Origin: Chloroflexia bacterium
GTDB taxonomy: Bacteria > Chloroflexota > Chloroflexia > QHBQ01 > JADMIH01
Direction of reading: 5' to 3'
NCBI GenBank assembly: GCA_025927935.1
Contig: JAICKM010000013.1
Coordinates: forward strand, 1 to 27,186
DNA: 27,186 bases
Shown: one piece after another, positions 1 through 6,987 of the stretch
How the letters are laid out: the number at the start of each line of letters is the position of its first letter
Position numbering within the stretch: position 1 is the stretch's first letter
Translations under genes and position numbers: made by a program
The notes under the pieces: generated by a model
What the model was told of the DNA's origin: nothing
The model's database searches: none
Seen by the model: only the letters and a program-made list of their open reading frames with translations

Positions 1-27
1 CGGCTACGAGCACCAGGAGCAAAGAAA

Positions 28-246
28 ATGGCAGTAATCGTCCAGCCTGCCGCAAGCGCGGGGCATGAAAATAGCGAAACATGGGAACTCAACCTCCCGG
101 ATTCGGATAAGAAAGAAGTAGTAGAAAGACGCAGAACTGATACAGTTCCCATCTTAAAAGGAACTTGCGCGCCGGGAGGCCAACGTTTCCAACCGGTTCT
201 ACTATCGCTAATAGCAAGACTAGTACCACACCCACTCAGGAAATAG
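28..246 (+). CDS. Doubtful small hypothetical protein (72 aa)
   Basis: An AGGAG ribosome-binding site at 15-19 sits 8 bases before the ATG, which is the main reason to list this ORF. The product is hydrophilic and charged in its first half, with a run of Lys, Glu and Arg near residues 28-36. It contains one Cys in a GTCAPGG stretch and ends in a hydrophobic then basic tail (LIARLVPHPLRK). I recognise no family, signal peptide or membrane segment. Base composition is lower in GC than the neighbouring genes (27 of 60 bases in 61-120). That could mean a non-coding or transferred segment. It could also be the remnant of a longer gene lying to the left, or a small peptide gene. No neighbour clarifies the role. 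Confidence 0.3.
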   Translation: MAVIVQPAASAGHENSETWELNLPDSDKKEVVERRRTDTVPILKGTCAPGGQRFQPVLLSLIARLVPHPLRK

Positions 247-435
247 ATATCAGCTAATATGCCTTTATCTAACGCTGGTGTTGTACCATTTTGAGTCTAC
301 GCCATCTCCTATAACGAAGGCGGGCCCGCGAGGTTGCACAAGACGCGCCCGCGCCTGGGATGGCGGCAAGCCCGCGGGCCATGCCGGATAGACTCTAGAT
401 ACACCCCTGGTCCGATGCTTGCGGCGGGCCGGGCA

Positions 436-444
436 TGGTACGCT
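436..444 (+). promoter_or_regulatory. Candidate extended -10 box (TGGTACGCT) before the serine hydrolase gene
   Basis: TGGTACGCT fits the extended -10 pattern TGn followed by a TAnnnT hexamer, and lies about 50 bases before the start codon at 496. The identical nine bases occur at 4265-4273, also shortly upstream of a start codon. I see no convincing -35 at 16-18 bases spacing here, so this is a weak call. Confidence 0.25.
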
Positions 445-495
445 GTCGGTGAGCAAGCGACCCGCCCCCATGGACGACAGCAGGAGGAACCCCAT

Positions 496-1917
496 ATGGC
501 TACGGAGCAGGTGACAGGTGCCACCGCCGAGCGTATCGGGCGCATCGAAAGCGCGGTACTACAGGAGCCGATCTGGCGTAGCCGGGGCGCCGCGCCCATC
601 CCACTCGCCGATTTGATGGCGCAGCAAGGCGTACCCGGCGTCAGCGTCGCCGTGATCCACGACGGCGCACTGGAGTGGGCGCGGGGTTACGGCGTCCGCG
701 AGGCCGGGCAACCCGACCCGGTGACGCCGGACACCCTGTTCCAGGTCTGCTCGATCAGCAAACCGGTGACGGCCGTGGCGGTGCTGCGGCTGGCGCAGGA
801 AGGCCGGCTCGACCTGGACGAAGATGTGAACCGCTACCTGCGCTCCTGGAGCGTTCCGGCGAACGGCGATTGGCAGCCGCGGGTGACACTGCGCCAGTTG
901 CTCTGCCACGGCGCCGGGATGACGGTGCACGGCTTCCCCGGCTACGGCGCCGATGCGCCACGCCCCACCCTGCGCCAGGTGCTGGATGGCGCGCCCCCGG
1001 CCAATACGCCGCCGGTGCGCGTCAACGCCGTGCCCGGCACGCAATTCCGCTATGCCGGCGGGGGGATCAGCATTGTGCAACAGGTGTTGATGGATGTCAC
1101 CGGCCTGCCCTTCGCGCAACTCATGCGCGAACTGGTGCTCGATCCGCTGGAGATGGACCACAGCACCTACGAGCAACCCTTGCCTGCCAACCGCCAGGAC
1201 GGAGCCGCCACCGGCCACCGCTCCGAGGGCGCGCCCGTGGCCGGCAAGTGGCATGTCTACCCGGAGCAGGCCGCCGCCGGGTTGTGGACGACGCCCGCCG
1301 ACCTGGCCCGCCTGGCAATCGATATTCAACAGGCGCGGGCGGGCGCCCCCGGCACGCTCTTGCGCCCGGACATGGTGGCGCGGATGCTCACCCCGCAGGT
1401 GGAGGAGCATATCGGGCTGGGCTTCTTTCTCGAAGGCCAGGGCCTGAACCAGCGCTTTGCCCATGGCGGCGACAACGAGGGCTTCAAGGCCAACTTCCTG
1501 GCCTTCAGCCAGCGGGGCGAGGGTGTCATCGTCACGACCAACGGCGACCTGGGCTGGATCGTCTGTGATGACCTGACACGCAGCGTCTGGCGGGAATACG
1601 GCTGGCCCGACTTCCCCGGCGCGCCGCAGGTGCGTGTAGCGTTCGATGCCGCGCAGGCCGCGGCCTGCGCGGGCCGCTATGAACTACAGCCCGGCTACAC
1701 CCTGGAAGTCACGTTGCGGGACGGCGCGCTCTATCTCCAGCCCACCGGACAGCCCGCCTTCGCCCTCCAGCCGCGGGCCGCGCACGAGTATTTCGCCGAA
1801 GTCGTGGATGCGGAGATCACCTTCGAGGTAGAAAACGGTAAGGCAACGAAGCTGATCTTCAAGCAGAACGGCAAGGAGATGCCCGCGCCGCGGCAGGAAG
1901 ATGCCACATCGGGCTAA
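496..1917 (+). CDS. Serine hydrolase, beta-lactamase/class C-like family
   Basis: This 473-residue protein has the penicillin-binding/beta-lactamase fold signature. SISK at residues 86-89 supplies the nucleophilic Ser and general-base Lys. Tyr186 in RYAGGG stands for the YxN motif, and HGG at 323-325 stands for the KTG motif. A C-terminal segment from about residue 390 resembles the DUF3471-type beta domain often appended to these hydrolases. The family includes esterases, D-aminopeptidases and beta-lactamases, so the substrate cannot be assigned. There is no signal peptide, which argues for a cytoplasmic esterase or peptidase rather than a secreted beta-lactamase. The start is set by AGGAGG at 482-487, 8 bases before the ATG. 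The frame stays open upstream to 334 but without a ribosome site. It converges with the acetyltransferase gene, 13 bases away. Confidence 0.88.
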   Translation: MATEQVTGATAERIGRIESAVLQEPIWRSRGAAPIPLADLMAQQGVPGVSVAVIHDGALEWARGYGVREAGQPDPVTPDTLFQVCSISKPVTAVAVLRLAQEGRLDLDEDVNRYLRSWSVPANGDWQPRVTLRQLLCHGAGMTVHGFPGYGADAPRPTLRQVLDGAPPANTPPVRVNAVPGTQFRYAGGGISIVQQVLMDVTGLPFAQLMRELVLDPLEMDHSTYEQPLPANRQDGAATGHRSEGAPVAGKWHVYPEQAAAGLWTTPADLARLAIDIQQARAGAPGTLLRPDMVARMLTPQVEEHIGLGFFLEGQGLNQRFAHGGDNEGFKANFLAFSQRGEGVIVTTNGDLGWIVCDDLTRSVWREYGWPDFPGAPQVRVAFDAAQAAACAGRYELQPGYTLEVTLRDGALYLQPTGQPAFALQPRAAHEYFAEVVDAEITFEVENGKATKLIFKQNGKEMPAPRQEDATSG

Positions 1918-1930
1918 TCCGCGCGGCGCC

Positions 1931-2410
1931 TCAAGTGCCTTCCGTGGCGGGCGGCGCCGCGAGATCGAGCGCCATGTGGACTTCTCCGGCAGCGCGGGTG
2001 TACTCCCGAAAGCCGTAGCGCTGATAGAGCGCGATGGCGTCGTACCAGTCATGATTCGTTTCGACCAGCACCTGGGGCCAGCCGCGCGCCCGCGCCGCGC
2101 GCACCAGATGGTCGACCAGGGCGCGGCCCAGGCCCCGGCGCCGCTGCGCGGGCGCCACCGAGATGCGCACCAGGCGCCCGCCGGTCCCCTCCGCCACCAG
2201 CGCACCCGTGCCCACCAGCACGCCGTCGATCTCCGCCAGAACGAACAGGGCGTCCGCAGCGACATAGTGCGCCCAGATATCGTCAAGGTCGGGATTCAAG
2301 GTTTCGTCCAGCCGGCCAAAGTGTTCGGCCAGCCCGCCAAGGATCAGCCCGCGCGCCGCGGCCTGATCGGCGCGGCTAAATGGGCGGATGACCAAATTTG
2401 TCGTCGTCAT
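1931..2410 (-). CDS. GNAT family N-acetyltransferase
   Basis: This 159-residue protein covers a complete GNAT fold. It has an N-terminal beta strand (NLVIRPF), a central strand and loop (LFVLAEIDGVLVGTGAL), and the acetyl-CoA pyrophosphate-binding motif at about residues 80-100 with QRRRGLG at 89-95. The C-terminal part has ALYQRYGFREY, the usual motif B. The acceptor substrate is unknown. The ATG at 2410 is preferred because the fold begins there and an AGGAT-type site lies just upstream. The frame extends to 2488, but the extra residues look unlike a GNAT N-terminus. It is divergent from the regulator gene at 2679 and convergent with the serine hydrolase gene. Confidence 0.88.
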   Translation of the reverse strand: MTTTNLVIRPFSRADQAAARGLILGGLAEHFGRLDETLNPDLDDIWAHYVAADALFVLAEIDGVLVGTGALVAEGTGGRLVRISVAPAQRRRGLGRALVDHLVRAARARGWPQVLVETNHDWYDAIALYQRYGFREYTRAAGEVHMALDLAAPPATEGT

Positions 2411-2678
2411 TGGGGCAAATCCTGATCGGCGGCACAATAAATGCGTTGATTGGCAACAGTGCGTCCACGGCTGGGTCCGTATAGGCACAGCCGATGACCC
2501 GATCCCGGCACCGGCAGGCCGCGGCCTCGCTCGCCCGTGTGCGCTCCATTATGCCAATGAGTCTCTCAGCCGTCAAATATAGGCGATACACCTGCGGCTG
2601 CTCCACCAACACAGCGTGATTAATGACGTTGCGCCCGCCCGTGAGGTCGGGCAGCGGCGCCGGTCCGAGGCGTGCAGT

Positions 2679-3860
2679 ATGACACTGATCAAGGACGATT
2701 TCATCCAGGTGGCCCAGACCATCGTCGAGGGGGTTTACGATATTCTGGGTATGGGCGCGGTCGTCCTCAACGGGGAAGGGGTCGTGCTGGCAAGCAGCGA
2801 TCCCAGTAGCCTGGGGATGCCGTACCGGGCGCAGGATAGCGATTCGCACGACGTCCTGCGCATCCCATTTGCCCTGCACGATCAGGGCGGCGAAGTCATT
2901 ATTATCGAGAGTGCGGAAGCGCGGATGCCGGCCCCGGCGATTGCCCGCAGTATGATCGATTTGTTGATCAACCAGGCGCGCGTGGTGAGCGGCTTACCCA
3001 GCCAGGTCGAGTTGCGCAATCGCTTCATCCACGATCTGCTGCACGGCACGGCGGGCAACGAGGCCGAGATCCGCCGCACGGGCCAAATCCTCGGCCTCAG
3101 CTTTAAGGCTCCGCGCGCCGTGCTCCTGCTGGATGCATCCACGTATCTGCTGGCGCCCATCAACCAGGGATGGACGGAAACCGCCGAAGGCCGCGCCCAC
3201 CGGCGCGCACAAATGGTCATCACCAGCGTCGTGCGCTTCTTGAGCCGGCCGGGCGATGTCGTCTGTGCCCATATCGGCGATGGGCAGATCGCGGTGCTGA
3301 AAACCGCGCGCCCGGAGGATCTGGCCCTGTGGGCCGAGCAAAGCTACAACCTGCGCGCCGAGGCACCTTGGGCGCTGCTGGACGGCCTCCGGCACACGGC
3401 CACCGGGTTGCTGGCGCGCCTGTACAGCGAGACGGAGACCCGGATGACCGCCGGCATTGGCCGTTACTACACGGGCATTCGCGGCCTCATGCGCTCGTAT
3501 CGCGAAGCCCGCGGCGCGCTGCGCCTGGGTCGCGATATTTATGGTCCCGAACGAGTCTATACGCTCGACCGGATCTTGCTGGCCGCCTTTGTCGGCCTAA
3601 ACGAAAGCCGCACCAAATGCGACCTGGCCCGGCAGCTCCTCCGTCCGCTCGACGCGGAACCGGAGTTGTGCCTCACCCTCAACTCCTATTTTGCCGAGAG
3701 TTGTGTGCCCTCCGTGACGGCCCAGCGGCTCTCCATCCATCGCAATACCCTCAACTACCGGCTAGACAAAATCACTACGTTGACCGGCCTCGATCCCCGC
3801 AACTTTGAAGAAGCCGTCCAACTCCGGTTAGCCTTGCTCTTAGACAAGATGCCGGGTTAG
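2679..3860 (+). CDS. CdaR/PucR-type transcriptional regulator (sugar diacid regulator-like)
   Basis: The 393-residue length matches CdaR-type activators. Residues about 7-130 resemble the sugar-diacid recognition domain (VAQTIVEGVYDILGMGAVVL and a following ligand-domain region). The middle carries the GGDEF-like fold of PucR proteins without a cyclase motif. The C-terminus (about 325-388) is the PucR helix-turn-helix, with SVTAQRLSIHRNTLNYRLDK. Family members activate genes for glucarate/galactarate, purine or amino-acid catabolism. No glycerate kinase, diacid permease or dehydratase gene lies in this window, so the target is unknown and it is an orphan here. The ATG at 2679 opens the recognisable domain. 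An upstream in-frame start at 2616 adds 21 unconvincing residues. AT-rich palindromes follow the gene. Confidence 0.82.
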   Translation: MTLIKDDFIQVAQTIVEGVYDILGMGAVVLNGEGVVLASSDPSSLGMPYRAQDSDSHDVLRIPFALHDQGGEVIIIESAEARMPAPAIARSMIDLLINQARVVSGLPSQVELRNRFIHDLLHGTAGNEAEIRRTGQILGLSFKAPRAVLLLDASTYLLAPINQGWTETAEGRAHRRAQMVITSVVRFLSRPGDVVCAHIGDGQIAVLKTARPEDLALWAEQSYNLRAEAPWALLDGLRHTATGLLARLYSETETRMTAGIGRYYTGIRGLMRSYREARGALRLGRDIYGPERVYTLDRILLAAFVGLNESRTKCDLARQLLRPLDAEPELCLTLNSYFAESCVPSVTAQRLSIHRNTLNYRLDKITTLTGLDPRNFEEAVQLRLALLLDKMPG

Positions 3861-3940
3861 CAGTTGCTTTATGCATTAGCCCAATTATCTACCTGTATTA
3901 GCTGCATTGCTTTGGTCGATTTTGGCCCATGTACTTTACC

Positions 3941-3954
3941 TATGCAAATGCATA
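3941..3954. promoter_or_regulatory. AT-rich palindrome, possible operator
   Basis: TATGCA and TGCATA form perfect 6-base arms separated by AA. The TATGCA half-site also occurs at 3870-3875, just after the CdaR-type gene stop. Such symmetric sites are typical of operators for dimeric regulators, but nothing here links the site to a specific protein. Confidence 0.25.
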
Positions 3955-4040
3955 AATTTATCGCCCATGGTCAAGCCGAACGCGTGACATCCACATGATG
4001 AAAATGGGGGTGCGACTATGTTATATTTAATAACAGCAGA

Positions 4041-4080
4041 ACCTGGCTGTATAGCTCGCGGCATGACTGTACAGCCAGGT
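4041..4080 (+). repeat. Hairpin with 14-bp stem in intergenic DNA
   Basis: Positions 4041-4054 pair with 4067-4080 around a 12-base loop. The outer 10 pairs are perfect (ACCTGGCTGT with ACAGCCAGGT) and the only imperfection is a T-G pair at 4052/4069. No T-run follows on the plus strand, so it is not a classic intrinsic terminator. It may be an mRNA structure, an operator or the relic of a small palindromic repeat. Confidence 0.6.
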
Positions 4081-4264
4081 AGCTGAACCTCCCCCTATTC
4101 CTGCATCCGGCTGACCCTAAATCAAGCAGAGTAAAGCACCGCACCGCTGTTTCCGCGTAGTCTGCCCTCTCCTTTCGGGTGCGCATGGCATAGTAGCACC
4201 TGCCGGACTACCCACCGGCCCGCGCGAACTGGGACCAACGGCACTTCTCACCGCGCAACGATCT

Positions 4265-4273
4265 TGGTACGCT
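4265..4273 (+). promoter_or_regulatory. Candidate promoter for the diguanylate cyclase gene
   Basis: TGGTACGCT at 4265-4273 gives an extended -10 with hexamer TACGCT. A TTCTCA at 4245-4250 lies 17 bases upstream of the hexamer and matches the -35 consensus at 4 of 6 positions. The predicted start would leave a leader of roughly 75 bases before the ATG at 4354. The same nine bases occur at 436-444. Confidence 0.35.
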
Positions 4274-4353
4274 AGCAGGAGACGTGGATTCGCGGACCCA
4301 CGCGCCGCGCTGCCATACCCGCAATTTGCTCTGTCGCGCACTGAGAGGTTCTG

Positions 4354-6948
4354 ATGCTGTCCGATACCACCGATCCACGGACCGGCGCCGATGCAATTTC
4401 GGATGCCCGGCGCCGGTCCGCTGAGATCGCGCCCAGCGCGCACTCGAGTAGCGCCGATCCGCCCGGCCCGTCGGCCACCGGCGCCATGTCCGACTTCCAG
4501 GAGTTTGGCGCGGGTACGGTCGATGCGCTAACCGCCGGTATCGCCATTCTGGATCAATACGGCACCATCATCGCGGTCAACCGGGTGTGGCGCGAGTTCG
4601 CGCGGCAGAACGGGCTGCGCCTGCCCCGCGCCGGGGTGGGCGCCAATTACCTGACGGTCTGCGACAGCACGATGGGCACCGACGCGGCCACAGCCCAGGC
4701 CGCTGCGGCCCGCATCCGCGCCGTGCTGGATGGCTCCGCCGCCGAGCCGACTCTGGAATACGCGATGGAGAGCGATCAGGGGCCACGCTGGTACGCCATG
4801 CGCGCCACCCGCTTCGCGGGCGCCGGGCCGGGCCGGGTCGTCGTGGGCCACGAGGAGATCACCAAGCGCCGCCACGCGAACGACGAACTCCGCCGCGAGC
4901 GCGACTTTATCGCGGCGGTTCTCGACACGACCAGCAGCCTGGTGGTGGTGCTCGACCGCGCGGGCCGCATCGTTCGCTTTAACCGGGCCTGTGAACAGCT
5001 CAGCGGCTATACGTTCGCCGAAGCCGCGCACTGCTACCTCTGGGATCTGCTGCTGCTTCCCGAAGAAGTCGGCGCGGTGCGGCAAGTATTCGCCGAGGTG
5101 CATGAGCAGGGCTTCCCAATCCCGCACGAAAACCATTGGATCACGCGCGACGGCCGGCGCCGCCTGATCGCCTGGTCGAATACGGCGCTGCTCGACCCGA
5201 CGGGAGCGGTCGAGTATCTGGTCTGCACCGGCATCGACATTACCGAAAAGAAGCAGGCCGAGGCCGCGCGGCACCGGTCCGAAGCCCGCTTCGCCAAGAT
5301 CTTCCATAGCAACCCGGCCACCATGCTGATTAGCCGCCTCGCGGACGGCGTCGTCCTCGACGCGAACCGCAGTTGCCTGCTGGCCTGGGGCTACGCGCGG
5401 GCGGAACTCATCGGGGCGCGCGCCGGCGCCATCGATCTCTGGGTGGACCCCGGCGCGCTGCCCCTGCTGATCCAGCGCCTCCGCGATGCCGGTTTTGTGC
5501 GCAACCAGGAAGTGCGCCTGCGCAAAAAGACCGGCGAAATCCGCCATGCCGCCATCTCGATGGAGCTAATCGACATCGACGGCGAGCCGTGCGTAATGAC
5601 CATCGCCGACGACATCACCGAACGGCGCCAGGCCGAAGATGCCCTGAAGGAAAGCGAAGCCCGCTACCGGGACCTGTTGGAACACGCCAACGATCTCATC
5701 CAGAGCGTGGACGCGGCGGGCGCGTTCCTCTATGTCAACCCGGCGTGGCGGCACGCCCTGGGCTACAGCGAGGACGAGATCGCCCACCTCCACATCCATG
5801 ACGTGGTCCATCCCGATTATCTAGCCCCGGCGGCGGAACTCTGGCAACGCCTGCTCGCGGGCGAAACCGTCGACAAACTCGAAACCGTGCTCGTCGCCCG
5901 CGACGGGCGCCATATCGTCGTCGAGGGATCGATCAGTTGCAAATTCGAGGGCGACCGGCCGATTTCGACGCGCAGTATCCTGCGCGACATTACGGCCCGC
6001 AAGCGCGCGGAGGAAGAACTGCGGCGCAGCGAGCAACAACTCGGCAAGATCTTCGACGTGGCCCCGGTCGGCATGGCCCTGGTCGCGCCCGATGGAACGT
6101 TGCTGAAAGTGAACAGCGCGCTCTGCACCATGCTGGGCTATAGCGAGGCCGAACTACACGCGCGGACTGTCCACGCAATCAGCTACCTGGCGGATACAAC
6201 CAGCGAGATCCGGCTGGCTGAGCGGGCCGCCCGCGGCGAGATCCCCAGCTATACCGTCGAAAAACGGTACGTCACACGCTGGGGCGACGCGCTCTGGGGG
6301 GAACTCACGTCCACCCCGATCCGCGACACCGGCGGCCAGGTCGTCTATAGCCTGGCGATCATTCAAGACATCACCGAGCGCAAGCGCACGGAAGAGGCGC
6401 TGCACGAATTGACGATCCGCGACCCCCTCACGGGGCTGTACAACCGGCGTGGGATGACCCGGCTGCTGAAGGAAGAACTGGATCGCCACCGGCGCTACGG
6501 CAGCCCGCTGGCCCTGGTCATCTTCGATGTGGATCACTTCAAACAGGTCAACGATACCTACGGCCACCATGTGGGCGATGCCGTGTTGCGCTGGCTGGGC
6601 CACCTGCTGCGGGGGGGTATCCGCACCCTGGACCGGGCGGTGCGCTATGGCGGGGAAGAGTTCGCCGTGATCCTGCCCAACGCGAGTGCCCGCGAGGCGC
6701 TGGCCCTGGCCGAACGGCTGCGCCAGACGGTCGCCGCCGAACCCTGTGTGATCCCGCTGGACAATCAACCGCCGCTGACCATCGCGATGCGGATCAGCCT
6801 GGGCGTCGCGAGCACCGAGACTGTGCGCGGCACGGAGAGCGATTTAATCCAGGCCGCCGATGCCGCCCTGTATGCCGCCAAGCACCAGGGCCGCAATCGC
6901 GCGATCCCCTTCCGCCCTCGCCTCGCCGCACCCCCGGACGGCGCCTGA
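4354..6948 (+). CDS. Multi-PAS diguanylate cyclase (five PAS domains and GGDEF)
   Basis: This 864-residue protein makes c-di-GMP from two GTP. Five PAS-type repeats run at about 48-165, 185-305, 312-430, 440-555 and 560-685. Most end in the familiar ITERK/ITEKK-like linker that leads into a short coiled coil. The GGDEF domain starts near residue 680 with DPLTGLYNRRG at 690-700. Its active-site loop is GGEEF at 766-770. RTLD at 757-760, five residues before GGEEF, matches the product-inhibition I-site, so both catalysis and feedback look intact. No membrane segment or EAL domain is present, indicating a soluble sensor. The ATG is preceded by GAGAGG at 4343-4348. The PAS ligands are not identifiable. 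It converges on the CheB-CheR kinase gene with a 39-base gap. Confidence 0.93.
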   Translation: MLSDTTDPRTGADAISDARRRSAEIAPSAHSSSADPPGPSATGAMSDFQEFGAGTVDALTAGIAILDQYGTIIAVNRVWREFARQNGLRLPRAGVGANYLTVCDSTMGTDAATAQAAAARIRAVLDGSAAEPTLEYAMESDQGPRWYAMRATRFAGAGPGRVVVGHEEITKRRHANDELRRERDFIAAVLDTTSSLVVVLDRAGRIVRFNRACEQLSGYTFAEAAHCYLWDLLLLPEEVGAVRQVFAEVHEQGFPIPHENHWITRDGRRRLIAWSNTALLDPTGAVEYLVCTGIDITEKKQAEAARHRSEARFAKIFHSNPATMLISRLADGVVLDANRSCLLAWGYARAELIGARAGAIDLWVDPGALPLLIQRLRDAGFVRNQEVRLRKKTGEIRHAAISMELIDIDGEPCVMTIADDITERRQAEDALKESEARYRDLLEHANDLIQSVDAAGAFLYVNPAWRHALGYSEDEIAHLHIHDVVHPDYLAPAAELWQRLLAGETVDKLETVLVARDGRHIVVEGSISCKFEGDRPISTRSILRDITARKRAEEELRRSEQQLGKIFDVAPVGMALVAPDGTLLKVNSALCTMLGYSEAELHARTVHAISYLADTTSEIRLAERAARGEIPSYTVEKRYVTRWGDALWGELTSTPIRDTGGQVVYSLAIIQDITERKRTEEALHELTIRDPLTGLYNRRGMTRLLKEELDRHRRYGSPLALVIFDVDHFKQVNDTYGHHVGDAVLRWLGHLLRGGIRTLDRAVRYGGEEFAVILPNASAREALALAERLRQTVAAEPCVIPLDNQPPLTIAMRISLGVASTETVRGTESDLIQAADAALYAAKHQGRNRAIPFRPRLAAPPDGA
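4379..4419 (+). repeat. 11-bp perfect inverted repeat inside the start of the cyclase gene
   Basis: GGACCGGCGCC at 4379-4389 is the exact reverse complement of 4409-4419, with a 19-base loop. It lies 25-65 bases inside the coding region and spans a low-complexity N-terminal segment that precedes the first PAS domain. It could fold in the mRNA and affect early translation, or reflect only GC-rich codon use. Confidence 0.4.
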
Positions 6949-6987
6949 TCGGGTCCGGCGCCGCTGCTCCCTCCCCGCGGGGCGGGG

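Larger units (their letters stand above)
3861..4353. other. AT-rich gene-free gap between the regulator and the diguanylate cyclase
   Basis: This stretch of 493 bases has no supported gene. Its first half is clearly poorer in GC than the flanks (23 of 60 bases in 3901-3960). It holds a 14-base palindrome at 3941-3954, a long hairpin at 4041-4080 and a candidate promoter box at 4265-4273. The longest in-frame runs on either strand lack ribosome sites and family resemblance. The gap could be a regulatory region for the cyclase gene or for the CdaR-type regulator. Confidence 0.6.

Noticed and set aside
559..1464. Long open frame antisense to the serine hydrolase gene
   Set aside because: High-GC shadow: composition of residues is unlike a folded protein and the sense gene has clear catalytic motifs.
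6973..6982. CCCCGCGGGG palindrome between the cyclase and CheB-CheR kinase genes
   Set aside because: Perfect palindrome without loop space and without a T-run. Likely chance in GC-rich DNA, so not called a terminator.
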